The notes under the pieces are model-generated. The model was not told where the DNA came from and did no database searches. It saw nothing but the letters and a program-made list of their open reading frames with translations. A program made the translations under genes and the position numbers. This document shows positions 11,901 to 23,987 of a DNA stretch of 64,000 bases, piece by piece. Position 1 is the stretch's first letter, and each line of letters starts with the position of its first letter. Source of the DNA: Abelmoschus esculentus (taxonomy: Eukaryota; Streptophyta; Magnoliopsida; Malvales; Malvaceae); contig JAUCBN010000029.1 of the NCBI GenBank assembly GCA_035048815.1, positions 18,096,501-18,160,500 on the forward strand. The letters are read 5' to 3'.

Positions 11901-12695
11901 CCTGAAAATTAAATGATTTGATTAATAAAATCATTAAATCAAAAAAGGGTATATAAATATAATCAAAATATTCAAATTTGTCAAACCTTGAAAGGTCCAT
12001 TATCAGTCCTGAAAGCAATGCCAGGAACATATTTTAACCAAACAGGAAATCCCCTGAACCATAAGATGAACAAAACATATCAGTGAAAATCTGCAGAAAT
12101 TCACCTATGGTGATTGGTAAAAAAGGAAAATTTTCACTACCCAAAGTTCCATTCAGCACAAACATAGGGACCAATCCGGAGATTAACATAAAGACCAGCT
12201 TGTTGGACCAGTTTAACAAATCTAACAAGATCATATCTGTCCTGAAAATAATACTGCAAAACAAAAAGAACCAAAATTTCAAAACTTTGAATGAATTCTC
12301 AACTCTGTGCTATAAATTTGAATGAAAAAGTTCATTATTACTTTTCCAGGAGAAGGCTCATGTCCATTCCAGAAAACATAGGTTTGGATAACATCCAACC
12401 CTCCTTCTTTAGCCTTTGCTATAAGATCAGGCCACATCTGCATATAGAAAAGTGAGCAAATTAAAGCATGCATCTTTAAAGAAATTGGGTGAGGCTTTTA
12501 AACAAATACCTCTGGGGTGCTTCTGGGATAATGAATAGAACCAGAAAGGAGAATCCTTCTCCGGCCATTAATGATGATAGCTTTGCTATCATAAGAAACA
12601 GTGGCTGAAACTGAAAAAACCCAGGAAGAGAACAATAGCCATAACATGAACATGTTGGCTGTTGATGATGAAAACATGTTTTTTTTGTGCAACAT
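8943..12695 (-). CDS. BGAL: Beta-galactosidase, glycoside hydrolase family 35, secreted
   Basis: Eighteen exons on the minus strand: 12695-12510, 12437-12342, 12253-12141, 12053-11987, 11901-11809, 11744-11601, 11372-11284, 11197-11092, 11008-10921, 10839-10721, 10626-10465, 10363-10188, 10110-10004, 9923-9814, 9734-9624, 9542-9432, 9340-9135 and 9060-8943. They join without a frame break to 733 residues. A hydrophobic signal peptide (about residues 1-29) precedes the family start SYDSKAIIINGRRR. The GH35 signature GGPIIMAQIENEFG carries the acid/base Glu (about E189), and WTENWTGW carries the nucleophile (about E258). The protein ends EEWGGDP...LVKRKLASA and lacks the C-terminal SUEL lectin domain, as in the shorter plant BGALs. 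It should trim galactose from cell-wall pectin or arabinogalactan in the apoplast. Translation could instead start at the ATG at 12710 or 12677. I cannot assign an Arabidopsis number. Confidence 0.95.
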
Positions 12696-12710
12696 TATGA
12701 CAAAACACAC

Positions 12711-13364
12711 TTAAAGAAAATCAATGAGCTTTTTTTTTCTATGTCTTTGCATGTAAATTAAAACAAAGAGCTTTTGATTTTAGTGAAGTTCCCTACTCCC
12801 CTTCTCCCTCTGCAACTGCTTTTTATAGGTATTTTTGAAGGATGGAAGACAATGAGCCAACCAATTTGCCATTTGTGGGGAACTCCTCTCTGGCACGAAA
12901 CGTCAACATCTTTTTTTTTTTTCCCTTTCAATTATCTTCGTTCTTACCTTCGAATTTTCCGAATTCAAATCATTTTAAGTTAATTTATTTCGAGTTCGAA
13001 TAATGAGGGTTGATTTTTTTAAAAGGTTCATTACATGTATGGCATCATTTCATGTTCAAGAAATCATTTTGAATTATTTACTCAGGTTAGTTATATTTTG
13101 AGTTAACATTATTTCAAGTTGGAATCGAATCAAGTTAGGTTTTTGATTTAAATGATTAATTTAATGAACCTAAAATGTGGTCCATTGTAAAGGTGGTATG
13201 TTTTAATTAGATAATCCAAGTTCGAATAATTTAATTTGTTTGTGCGAGTTTATCTAGATTTGTTTTAAAATTTTTGACCAAGGTTGTGTCACAAGTTAAT
13301 CGAATATATTTTTATATAATTGGTAATTGACATAATTATAAGGTCATTTTTGTCTTTTTTATAC
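12711..13364. other. Beta-galactosidase promoter and AT-rich spacer
   Basis: The minus-strand promoter should lie in 12711-12900; a TTTTTATAGG stretch near 12820 could hold a TATA element on either strand. From 12940 there are repeated TTCGAGTT/TTCAAGTT words of the kind that recur at 27170, 36700-37480, 44330 and 54060. No gene is seen. Confidence 0.4.
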
Positions 13365-13373
13365 TTGTATATG

Positions 13374-13623
13374 GGTGTAAATTGTCTACCTCTTTCTAAT
13401 GCTTCCATTTGTGCCTCCGTTTTAAATTAGAGGGTTTAAGGGTTAGAGTTTAGGGTTTAAGGTTAGAAGTTGTGGTTAGGGTTTAGGAAATTAGGAATAT
13501 GTGTATTTTTTAGGGTTTAGAGTTTAGGATATAAAAAATAAGGTTAGGGTTTACGATTCAATTTTTAGAAAGTTTTCAAAGAGGCATAAAATGATGTACG
13601 ATAGAGGTAGATGATTTTACTTC
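13374..13623 (+). mobile_element. MITE copy M1 with telomere-like core
   Basis: A 250-bp element with about 24-bp terminal inverted repeats (left GGTGTAAATTGTCTACCTCT; right end complement GTAAAATCATCTACCTCT). It is flanked by exact 9-bp direct repeats TTGTATATG (13365-13373 and 13624-13632), a length typical of Mutator-like insertions. The interior contains repeated AGGGTTTAGGGTTTAAGG-like words resembling degenerate plant telomere repeats. There is no coding capacity. Confidence 0.75.
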
Positions 13624-13632
13624 TTGTATATG

Positions 13633-13869
13633 AGGTAAAAATCTTTTACATCTTTATCATGCCTCTATCCATGCCTCTTATTGAAAATTTATAAAAAAAT
13701 TAAATTTTAAATCATAACCCTTATTTTCTATATCCTAAACCCTAAAAAATACACCCTACTCCTGATTTCCTAAACCCTATCCGTAATCCCTAACCTTGAA
13801 CCCTAAATCCTCTAATTTAAAACGGAAACACGAATGAAGGCATGAGAAAGAAGTAGATGATTTGTACCC
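13633..13869 (-). mobile_element. MITE copy M2, inverted relative to M1
   Basis: The same family in opposite orientation (interior CCTAAACCCTAAAAAATAC-type words). It is flanked by the same 9-bp word TTGTATATG at 13624-13632 and 13870-13878. M1 and M2 are nearly complementary along their length, so the pair forms a foldback of about 500 bp. The shared 9-bp flanks suggest one copy inserted at the edge of the other, or a composite that moved as a unit. Confidence 0.75.
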
Positions 13870-13878
13870 TTGTATATG

Positions 13879-16800
13879 AACTATAAATAAAAAACACTGC
13901 TCAAATATTATATATAGATCATTTATCACTTCACTTATAATTCCATATATAAATTACTAAAGATAATTTTTATTTGGATAAAATACATAAATGATCATTA
14001 AATTAAAAAATAATAATTTTTATTATTAGAATTTTAAAATTATAAAATTATCATTAAATTTATTGAAATTTACAAAATATCATTGAATTTTGTTAAAATA
14101 TTACATAATGATCATTAAAACTTAGAACCGATACAAATGATCTTCAAACTTATCAAAATACATCATAATCTTATTATATGTAGTGATCATTTTATAATAA
14201 TTCAATAAATTTAATTATCATTTTATAATTTCTAAAACTTCAATGGCCTCATTTTTGTTTAGTCCGACAACTATTTATGTAATTTATATTTTTATTTTTG
14301 TTTACTTTTAAATCATTTTTCATAGATAAATTATTGTTTTTTAACCAAATAAATAAATATATTAGATGTCAAAGACTCTAGGTTTAGGACTAACTACTAC
14401 GTTAAAGACCCGTACATGTTTTCCGCGAAATGAAAAGGAAAGGATTAATTCCACATTTAGTCCTCCAACTATAGCCTATATTCTAGATTGGTCCTATTCT
14501 TCCCAACTACAGCCTATATCAATAAATATTTATGTTAGTCACCAGCTTGGGAATCTAATTATCTTGAATCTGACATAAAATATATTTAAAATATGTATTA
14601 AATTTTAAATAATTTTATACCTTGACAACTTGTGTATAAGAAATAGAGTTATTATTAAAAATTAAAAGAATTAAATTGCTATCCATCAAAAGAATAAGAT
14701 CTATAAAATATTTAAATCTATAAATCGAAAAGAGTAAATATATTATTTAATTTATTAAATATTTTAATTTAAAAATTAAGAGATGTGAATATCTTATTTA
14801 AATAATATTTAAACTAAAAATGACATAAATTATCATTATAAAAAAAGGTTTTTTCCAATTAACTATGAGATAGACATAAAAAACAGAAAAAAATTATATA
14901 ATTTAATAGTTTGGTGACCAAAATAAAAAACTAAAATAGTGTAATGGTCAATGATGATTTTTACACATTTCATAGTAGTTTATTATGAAAAGAAAAATAA
15001 TATATAGTTGTTATGGGGGTCGAAATAATTATTTTTTAATATAATTACTGATATTTTTATTCAAATATCTGAATAATTCGGATTAAATATTATAAAAATT
15101 TATTATAAATTCAACATCTTATCTTAGTCGAGCAATTAATATTTTACTCGTAGTAATTTGTTTATAAATGTGGTTAGGACAGAAATAAATGTGGTTCAGA
15201 TAGGAAGTAAAAGTGGTTCACGTAGGCTAGTCAACGGTCAAATTACAAGACATAAGGTAGGTTTGGACAATAAAAAGAAGTTATTGGTCATTTGACCTAA
15301 TTGGTTGAAATTGTAATTTTTTATTCAATTAATTCACTATGAATTCAATTTTTTTACCGGTTTAAGCGATAATCGTTATAACTCTATTTTTAGATTTGAC
15401 TAAGATAGAATAAGCTCTAAGTTTTGTCAAAGGCTAAACTAGAACATCTCTTTTTGAAAAGGATAACAGGTGTAAACTAATAAACCTCTCAAAAGTGGGT
15501 GTTTACAGGAATTTAGCTCACAAGAAAGAGTACAAAAGATATACAAATGAGCATTCTCTAAAATATGTACAAGAAAAATAAATAAATTTACTTTAGACTC
15601 AAATTCTCTTGATCAACATACTTAGATATCTTATTTTTTTTTCAAGTGTCTTTAGCTTGTATTTATAAAGTGAAATAAAACACTAGCCATTGGAAAACTA
15701 GTTAAAAAAGAACCTTTAGAAAACTAACTGCTAAAGATTTTAATTAATTTTATAATATTTGTTCAAGTTTAAAAATATTTTTCATTGAGTTATATCAAAA
15801 TAAATATCTTGTCAAAAAATATAAACCTTAACTCAAAGGTCTAAAACAAAATCGATACAAACATTACCAAAGTTCGATGATGAAAGGTAAAAATCAACAA
15901 CAAATAACTTTAAAAATGAATAATACAATAATAAAGCACGTTGACAACACAATCATTGTCACAACTCTATCGCGAACAAAATTGATGATTGTGAGCTTGT
16001 ATCAAAGTTTAGTTCAAGAGTCCAAAATAGAAAGATCAATAAGATAATCAAAAGAGTATCGTCTTATTAATTGTAACGATATCAAATTTAACCCTGATAA
16101 AAATAAAAAAAACGAACAAACAATATATTAAGAAAAAATGCGTTAAAAAAAGAAACGTATTCAAAAGTAGAAAAAAATGTGTCATAAAAATAAAATTATT
16201 AATTTTAAAAACTAAAATTAAATAAAAATAACTAACAATAAAAGATTATCGATGGTTAGCAATCAACAATAAGATTGATACCGTTGCCGGCCACATAAAA
16301 ATTAAAAGCATAGAAAAAGTTTCAGTGGTTTTAAGAGAAAAAAGAACGATTAGGTAATTTTATTCTCTACAATACATCCGGAATTCTTGATTTAAGGATA
16401 ATAATTTGATGTTAAGAATTAATAATTTTATTATGTTGAGATATTAATTTTAAATATATTTAAATAAAAAATAATTTTAGCTTTAAAATATTTTAAAAAT
16501 CTATTAACTTGAAAAATATATTTAAAAAGTTTTTAAAACGTTTTTGGCATTTTAAAGGATTGTAAAAATGATTTTAAAGGATTTAAAATCATGAATAAAA
16601 AATTAATTTTAAGATCTAATTATAAAAATATAAAAAGAAAAGAGTATTATTATAACTATCCTTAAAAATTTTAAAAAAAAATTATATAATTAATCTCAGG
16701 TCGGGTTGAGTCAGGTATAAAACTTAAACTTGAATCAGATATCTTCTTAAAAAATATCCAACCTAACCTAACTCAAATTCGATTTTTCATTAAAAAGTCC

Positions 16801-16918
16801 GATCCAATCGAGTTGGATAAGTCGGGTAAAATATTCACCCCTATATATAATTTGTTGTTATAGCCGTTGGGAACAGCTATTTTAAATCCTGGATATCGAA
16901 TTCTTTAAGCAATGAGAC
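13879..16918. other. AT-rich spacer upstream of the PPR gene
   Basis: No gene is supported. At 13970-14280 is a block of repeated ATCATTAAATT/TTATAAAATTATCATT words, the same family as at 5790 and 32508. Around 16690-16850 is a TCGGGT/GAGTCAGGT-rich repeat ending TTCACCCC that has relatives at 18855-18960 and 36360-36730. The PPR promoter must lie in the last few hundred bases; no convincing TATA box stands out. Confidence 0.4.
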
Positions 16919-18853
16919 ATGGCAACGTACACTGTCAAACTATGGAACTCGAGAATAAAGGAGGCTGTAAATCGAAACTGTGCCCAAAAAGCCCTTCTCC
17001 TTTTTCGTCAAATGAAGCTAGAAGGATTAGAGCCGAACAACTTGACCTTTCCATTCGTTGCAAAAGCTTGTGCCAGGCTTTCTGATATAAACTGTGCTCA
17101 TTCTATTCACACCCAAATCTTGAAATCCCTGTTCGGAAACGATATTTTTATACAAACAGCAATGGTTGATATGTACGTAAAATGTGGTGAAGTGGGTTGT
17201 GCATATAAAATGTTTGAAAGAATGCCCGAAAGAGATGTGGCGGCTTGGAACGCAATGCTTATTGGTTTTGCTCAGTTGGGTGTTATTGACGAAGTTTTTA
17301 GTCTTTTCTATAGGATGAGGTTTGCCGGGATTTGCCCTGATTCTGTCACTGTTGTGGGACTTAGCCTGGGGGTTTTGGCTGCCAAGAGTTTGGAATTAGT
17401 CAGGGTAATTCATGCTTTCGGGATTCGAAATGGGGTAGCTGCTAATGTTACTGTATCCAACACTTGGATTTCGGTATATGCCAAATGCGGTGACTTGGCA
17501 TCGTCTCGAAAGGTTTTCGATGAGATTGGTCTGAAGACTGTCATCTCTTGGAATTCCATGATTGCGGGATACGCAAACTTTGGAAACTTTTTCGATGCGT
17601 TTGATTTATATCGAAGGATGTTAGTGGATGGTATCAAGCCTGATGCTAGCTCTATTGTCAGCTTGATTTCGTCATGTGTGCAACCTGAAGCACTGTTTCG
17701 AGGAACACTCATTCATTCTCATGGAATCAAATCGGGTTGTGATTCGAACATATCTGTGACCAATACTCTTATATCCATGTATTCCAAGTGTGGAGATGTT
17801 AATTCTGCAAGACTATTGTTTGACTCCATGTCTGATAGAACACATGTTTCATGGACAGTTATGATTAGTGGATATGCTGAGAAAGGGAATATGGATGAGG
17901 CAATGTCCTTATATTTTGCAATGGAAAAAGCTGGAGAGACACCTGATTTGGTTACTATACTTTCTTTGCTTTCAGGTTGTGGACAGACAGGATCCCTTGA
18001 GCTCGGGAAATGGATCGACAATTATGCCGAGTCCAAAGGGTTTAAAGATGATGTAATGGTTTGTAATGCATTAATAGACATGTATTCTAAATGTGGTAGT
18101 GTATGCGAGGCTTGGGAGGTTTTTCATGCCATGCCTGAGAAAACTGTTGTTTCTTGGACCACCATGATCTCCGGTTGCGCGATGAATGGACAGTTTGAAG
18201 AAGCTTTGGACCTTTTCGATCAGATGAGGGGTTTAGGCTTCAAGCCAAACCACATAACATTTCTTGCTGTCCTTCACGCTTGCGCTCATGCAGGCTTTCT
18301 GGATAAAGGATGGGAATTCTTCGATATGATGATCACAGTATACGAGATCAGGCCCGGATTAGATCATTATTCATGTATGGTAGATCTTCTCGGACGTAAA
18401 GGTAAGCTAATAGAAGCGGTGAAGTTCTTTCTAAACATGCCGGTCGAACCAGATGCTGCCATATTGAGTGTATTGCTTAGTGCTTGCAAGGTTCACCAGA
18501 ACATTGAGATCGGCAAGTACATAGCGAGTCGCTTGTTCGAGATGGAGCCTCGAGAGGCTGCCCCGTACGTGGAGATGGCAAACATATATGCATCAACTGG
18601 AAAGTGGGACAGAGTTGCAATGATAAGATCATTGATGAAACATAACAAAGTGAGAAAATCTCCTGGGGAAAGCCTTGTTCAAATCAATGGGAAAACACAT
18701 AGATTTACCGTTGAAGAAAGAAGTAAACCTGAAGCTGTGCTTATATTTACTTTGTTGGATGGTTTAGCATTGCAATTAAAAGACGGTGGATATGCATATG
18801 CCCAGCATGTAATGACTTGGGAACAATATCGAAAGGATGGGTATTTTATTTGA
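16919..18853 (+). CDS. Pentatricopeptide repeat protein, PLS class E subgroup (At4g19191-like)
   Basis: Single-exon gene, 644 residues. Tandem PPR motifs run from about residue 5 to 520 in the P-L-S arrangement, with repeated VSWNSMI/VSWTVMISGYAEKG and NALIDMYSKCG cores. The E/E+ region follows (SLVQINGKTHRFTVEERS), and there is no DYW domain. The segments EAVNRN, PNNLTFPFVAKACARL and GLDHYSCMVDLLGRKGKL match Arabidopsis At4g19191, annotated there as mitochondrial, as I remember that protein. The family binds organellar RNA one base per repeat, usually for C-to-U editing. An E-class protein lacks its own deaminase and would need a DYW partner. The N-terminus begins almost directly with the first repeat, so a transit peptide is not obvious. 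An out-of-frame ATG at 16912 overlaps the chosen start. Confidence 0.93.
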   Translation: MATYTVKLWNSRIKEAVNRNCAQKALLLFRQMKLEGLEPNNLTFPFVAKACARLSDINCAHSIHTQILKSLFGNDIFIQTAMVDMYVKCGEVGCAYKMFERMPERDVAAWNAMLIGFAQLGVIDEVFSLFYRMRFAGICPDSVTVVGLSLGVLAAKSLELVRVIHAFGIRNGVAANVTVSNTWISVYAKCGDLASSRKVFDEIGLKTVISWNSMIAGYANFGNFFDAFDLYRRMLVDGIKPDASSIVSLISSCVQPEALFRGTLIHSHGIKSGCDSNISVTNTLISMYSKCGDVNSARLLFDSMSDRTHVSWTVMISGYAEKGNMDEAMSLYFAMEKAGETPDLVTILSLLSGCGQTGSLELGKWIDNYAESKGFKDDVMVCNALIDMYSKCGSVCEAWEVFHAMPEKTVVSWTTMISGCAMNGQFEEALDLFDQMRGLGFKPNHITFLAVLHACAHAGFLDKGWEFFDMMITVYEIRPGLDHYSCMVDLLGRKGKLIEAVKFFLNMPVEPDAAILSVLLSACKVHQNIEIGKYIASRLFEMEPREAAPYVEMANIYASTGKWDRVAMIRSLMKHNKVRKSPGESLVQINGKTHRFTVEERSKPEAVLIFTLLDGLALQLKDGGYAYAQHVMTWEQYRKDGYFI

Positions 18854-21540
18854 CCATTTCGGGTTTCAATCCAACCCGATCCGTTCAGATTTTTTTAATA
18901 AAAATCAGGTTCGGATTGGATTGGGTTTGGATATAAAATATCCGACCCGACCCCACATAGGACTAATCATATAATTTTTCATTAAATAATACTCATTTTT
19001 TTTATTTTTTATAATTAAATCCTTAAAATTAAAATTTTTATTTATAATTTAATCTTTAAAATTATATTTTTTATAATTATATCCCTAAATTTATTTTTTA
19101 CAAATTTACATCAACAGTTAAGATACAACCTTATCCTATTACAAAGTATAATTCTAAGAATATTCATAGCTAACTATGAAAAGTATCTTCTATGTTCACA
19201 TGATGTCTTTACATATGCCGGATGAATAAGACTTTTAGAGCCCTTTTTGGATTAGGCCAACCTTGGTGGTCTTCTTGAGTCAAAAATCTTCGTTGGAACT
19301 CCTTGATCAAGCGTTTTATGCATGATTAATTATGTTTTTTTTTAAATTTTAAGTGCTACTCTGAAAATACTCTAACTTAAAATTGTGTTACTTAATCTAT
19401 AAATATTATTAATACCAAAGTTCGCATGAGATAACACTCAATTACATTCGAGCATTATCCGTATTAAACCTCAAAGTTATAGATAATATATCCTGTTAAT
19501 TAATTATTTTAAATATTTAAATTTTTAATCTTATTAAGACTCTAATTAATTAGTTTAAATTATTTATTGATTTTCTTGGGTTTTAATGAAAATTAAATAT
19601 TCTACTTAAGAACTCATATTAAACAACGCCGCATTATATTGGTGTTTAAAAAAATCTCACATAAAGAACGGGGATCTAAGATTCAATCCATATTTAATCA
19701 TCACGAATATAGGTGTTTAAGATTTAGGTAGATTGAATTAATCGTTTGAAGTAAATTTTTTTGATTAATTAGTCAATTAATTTTAGGTTAGATCAATTAA
19801 TAGTTAATGATTTGTTCAAACTTTGATTATCGGTTAATTTCATTCAAAATCAATTAATTAACTAAATTAATCCAAATTTTTATATATTATATATTATATA
19901 TTTTTATATATTTATTTTTTATCATTAAACTTTTAAAAATTATAAAATAATTATTAAACTTTAGAAAATTAGCACAAAATAATTAATAAATTTATTAAAT
20001 TATTTAAAATAATCATTAAAATTTTCAATATTTATCGATGATTTATAACGTGCAGTGAATCAATAGTCATTTTATAATAATTTGATAAGTTGAATAATTG
20101 TTTTATAATTTTTGAAAGTCTATTGACTAAAAAGATCGTTTTAATATAGTTTGTTGACATTTTCATAATTTACCCATTTTTTTAAATTTTGTTTAATAGA
20201 ATTTTTCAGTTCAATTTAAATCTTTTGAAAAAAAACATTTAACGGCTAATAGAAAAATAAATTGATTAATAAAATTTTAAAAATTCAACTTACCGTTTAA
20301 TCGAACTAAACATTTAAACAATTATAATCATATGAAGTCAATTTTCGACTGTTATAAACAATATCAGTTATCGCTAGATAGTTTTCGATCGTCGTATCAT
20401 TATTATATTAAAAAACTAAATTATTTCAAAAATTTTAATTTTAAACCTTAAAAATTTATATATACCCTAAGATCTTCCCTTTCACTTAGCTTAAATTTAA
20501 CCTCCAGAGTCCTTTTTAATTCTATCGATGTAACAATTGAAAAGATAAACTTCGATTTTATTTCCTATTTTTTTTCATTAATTTACTCAAATCTAATATT
20601 TCTTTATTTTTCGTAAAAAAATAAAAATTTAAAAGAGTATATCTTTTAACAATAAAATATCGATTTTGATGTTCGATCCTCTTCTTTGATAAATATTTTA
20701 AATTTCCGATGATCTTTTACCTTTGAAATGAAATGCGAGATGTGTATTATGAAAATGAGCATATATCTATATAAATGAACATTTATTTTTAAATTTTAAC
20801 ATTTATTTATTTATTTAAAAATATCGTGTATATATATATTCGAATTTTATTCGGATATTACAACATTAAATTGGATAAAAAAAATTAATTTTTGTTCTTG
20901 TCTTTTAACGGTGAATAAATCAACATATATGGCATTTAACGTGATTAAAGTCGAAGACTCATAATCAATTCTTGAATCATGACATTTAATCTAAATTGCT
21001 CCTTAAATTTTTAAATACTTAAATTTTATCTTTAAATAATGATTTTTATTTTAAAATTGTTTTTAATTTTTTGATTATTTTAATTTTTTTAAATCATAAT
21101 TCTTATTTTAAATTGATTCTTAAACTTTTAAATTTTATTTTTAAATTACTGATATTATTTTAAATTAATAAAATTGTTTATTGTCATGAAAACTGAAAAA
21201 AAAAAAAAAGATAAACTACGTTCACCATATTATCTGTAGTCCTATAAAATAAAATTCGACTATTTTAATTTTTACAAGACAAACATCACCTCTTTCTTAC
21301 AAATAATTAATTAGTGAAAATATTAAATAATTTTTAAAGATAAACGAACCTGATTATTTAGATCATAGATAATATTATAAAAAAAAATTCATCTAATATT
21401 TTTTTTTGAAAATTAATATATATTATATAATAATGTAATATGGTATAAGCGAAGATTTAAAAATAAATTAACATATTTAAAATTTTTCACATTAATTTAA
21501 AATGAGGGTTATAATTTGGGATGAACGCCCCTACCAACGT
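18854..21540. other. AT-rich spacer
   Basis: No gene is seen. Positions 18855-18960 carry a GGGTTTCAATCCAACCCGA...GACCCGACCCC repeat related to those near 16690 and 36600. The rest is AT-rich DNA with simple runs, including (A)13 near 21200 and a TATATTATATATTATATA tract near 19885. Confidence 0.4.
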
Positions 21541-21697
21541 TAAACATCAACGTTTACTTTCCCAGGCATAGGAGCCAAAGAAATCTAGAGTTTGGATTTA
21601 ATTGAAAAGTATATTCTAGGGTTTATAAGAAACTCCAACCTCAAGAACAATAGGAGCAGAAGAAGAAAAACCCTGCATTTCTTCCTGGAAAGGGGAA

Positions 21698-22730
21698 ATG
21701 GAACCATCTTATTCTCAAAACGAAACCCCTCCTCTCTCTTCAAAGGAATCCCGCATTAACCGCTTCAAGCCCGTTTGGCGTTTTTTCTTGATTTCCAATC
21801 TCGCTCTTGGAGGTACTTCATTCGGATTCTGTATTATTTGATCCGATGTTAGTTTCTAAATAATGGGTTGATGCACTTTTTCAAAATCTATTTTTTTTAC
21901 ATTGGGTTTAGAATGTGTTTGATAAATTGCTTGACTGAAAGATACTATGTCTAATAGCATATGTTTTGGAAGATTTAGACTAATGGGTTGAGGAAATTAG
22001 GTACCAAGCTACCAAGTTTGCGGTTTCATGAATTTTATTTCCGGTCCTCTATCGATGTTGTTCAAGTATCAGGTCGATGAATATTAGTTTTTAGAATAGG
22101 TAATTGATTTGGAGAAGCATTGATATTGAGTCATTGATTCGGACATTTAGTGTTGTTGTTAGTTAAGTTATTATTGCTGATTATTGTTTCTTAGTTGTGT
22201 TGTTACTTATTCATGAGGATTAGAGTTCTGGGATGGATTTTGCTTTACATTTGTTTGCAGTGATGGTAAGTGATAATTGATGTACCATTCATACATTTGA
22301 ATTATATGATCTAGCATGATTTTGAAGTCTACGGTGAGTTACGAGTTCTCTTCCGGAATCAGCTGATATTCTCTCTCCCATTGCAGCATATATATTTGCT
22401 ATGGCAAGAAAGAAAAACATGAGCATCGCCCATGACAAATCTGCTAAAACAGAGGAGGAGCACAGCAAGAGTGAAACTGAGGCTGATGTTTCATCCGATG
22501 CAGTGACAGATGCCTTAGTTCACGAGGAACCACCGATCCTTCCAATTGTTCCGAAACCCCCAAAGGTTTTGGATCCCATTCCCGAAGACCAGCAGCGTGA
22601 ACTTTTCAAGTGGATATTGGAAGAGAAAAGAAAAGCCAAGCCTAATGACCGTGAAGAAAAGAAAAGAATTGATAAAGAGAAGGCCGTTCTCAAGCATTTT
22701 ATTCGTGCAGAATCTCTTCCAAGAATTTGA
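21698..22730 (+). CDS. Small single-pass membrane protein of unknown function (152 aa)
   Basis: Two exons (21698-21812 and 22387-22730) join in frame at a split alanine codon (GGAG|gtac ... ttgcag|CATAT). I do not know a function. The N-terminus is short and polar. A hydrophobic segment spans the splice junction (about residues 28-46, FFLISNLALGAYIFAMA) followed by positive RKKK, which suggests one membrane anchor with a cytosolic or organelle-facing tail. The tail is acidic, then proline-rich (PPILPIVPKPPKVLDPIPEDQ), and ends in a lysine/glutamate-rich probable helix (WILEEKRKAKP...RIDKEKAVLKHFI). The single anchor plus coiled tail would suit an accessory subunit of an organelle complex, which is inference. 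The 3' UTR runs from 22731 toward 23000. Splice signals are canonical. Confidence 0.8.
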
Positions 22731-23504
22731 TTCACACTTCTTTTTGTTCTCGAAAAAAGTTCTTGCTTTAGCAAAGAACGAGTTTCTATTAAGGATGGTT
22801 TGGAAAAACACATCCCATAGATGGGGTTCTGGTTTTTGGTACCCATTTATGAGATTAAATATGAAGCACTTGTATGACATTTTAACAGCAGTACTCATTA
22901 GACTAAGCATTTTTCACATCTGATTCCTCAAAGTCAAAACTAAATGCATGTTTTCAATTGGTCAGTGTAGCCGATGTAATTTACCAGTGAAATGTTTGTT
23001 TCTGCTTTGAATAGCTACAAGCTCAGCTCACACACCTATCACGAAATGGGAACTGAACCTATTGGCTCTTAAGTGAGACAAAAGATAGAGATTGCTACCC
23101 CAATTCCCAGCCTTTGAAATGTGTAATGAACATTTTTGGATTTTGGGGGTCCAATTTGTAACATTTCCCTCAAAACTGGCGACATGTTTTTTTCATCCCT
23201 TATGCTTCTTAACTCTACCAGGTGGAATGCAATCGAGTTGTTCTTAGAAGCTAGCCTTCCAAATTATCAGATTGAAACGATGATGCTAGTTTTAGACTTT
23301 TTGGTCCTGGCAAATCTCTTATCATCATCTCTACATTTTTTTTTTTAATTTCTGCATAGCTTTCTTGAAATGCCAAGAATTGTCCAAGTTTCAGGTATCA
23401 AATGCTATCCTAACTGTAATTCGAAACGACACTTAATTTCTTATATTTCTTTCTAGACTTTCTCATTTGGTTCATCTCAGTTCTGAATTTTGAGGGTCTC
23501 AGAT
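22731..23504. other. 3' region of the small membrane protein gene
   Basis: Probable 3' UTR followed by spacer. Composition is less AT-extreme than typical spacer here. No further gene is seen. The retroelement insertion begins at 23505 after the target word CAGAT (23500-23504). Confidence 0.4.
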
Positions 23505-23790
23505 TGTCAGGCATTTAATTTTGTTAGCCATTTATTTAGCCGTTATGGTCTCTGTCTTTTGCTTTTAATCTTCTGTTTCAGGTTTGTTGCCAGCTAGTAG
23601 GTTGTTGTAAATGAAATACAGCGTTTCATGATTGTTCCTAAAGGGGTTAAAAGGAAGTTATATGTGGCTAAAGAAAACTATCAATACTCTTGAATGAAAT
23701 CTGATTCCTTCCTCTACTTCCTTTTCCTTTTCCCACTCAATTTTTTGTCTGCTTCCTAATCTCTTTTTAATTTTGTTTCCGACTCTTACA
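23505..23790 (+). repeat. 5' LTR of the gene-capturing retroelement
   Basis: Begins TGTCAGGCATTTAATTTTG and ends GTTTCCGACTCTTACA, with the TG...CA termini expected of LTRs. It is a direct repeat of 26391-26677. The block AAAGGGGTTAAAAGGAAG is fully conserved between copies. Confidence 0.92.
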
Positions 23791-23795
23791 AAGCC

Positions 23796-23804
23796 ATCAG
23801 AGCC
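23796..23804 (+). other. Decayed primer-binding site
   Basis: ATCAGAGCC, six bases after the 5' LTR, equals the last nine bases of the canonical initiator-Met PBS TGGTATCAGAGCC. The preceding bases (AAGCC) have diverged. Confidence 0.6.
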
Positions 23805-23831
23805 TTACGATTCTCAGTTGTGGTGTGCATC

Positions 23832-23987
23832 ATGGTGATAGATCCTGAGGATCTTTGGATTACATTGCTCAAAGGAGTTGAATCAATAGTGGACTCTGCA
23901 TTTGAGAGGTTAAAAATCAGTGTTAGAAATGATATTAAAGAATTTTGTGCCAAAGTAAATGTTGTGTTGGATCAAATGCAAGCATGA
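23832..23987 (+). other. Leader open frame of the retroelement (51 codons, unassigned)
   Basis: First ATG frame after the 5' LTR. It encodes a charged, probably helical peptide (DLWITLLKGVES...AFERLKISV...DQMQA). After its TGA the same kind of charged sequence continues in frame (ALAATYEEPLL...DEDKVFDENS) to about 24130. It could be a relic of gag or part of another captured gene; I cannot assign it. Confidence 0.35.

Noticed and set aside
13420..13810. Interstitial telomere repeat
   Set aside because: The AGGGTTTAG-like words are degenerate and fall inside elements with terminal repeats and 9-bp flanks, so they are MITE interiors rather than true telomeric DNA.
22515..22910. Open frames on both strands overlapping the small membrane protein exon
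   Set aside because: They are shadows of the real exon 22387-22730 and have no family features.
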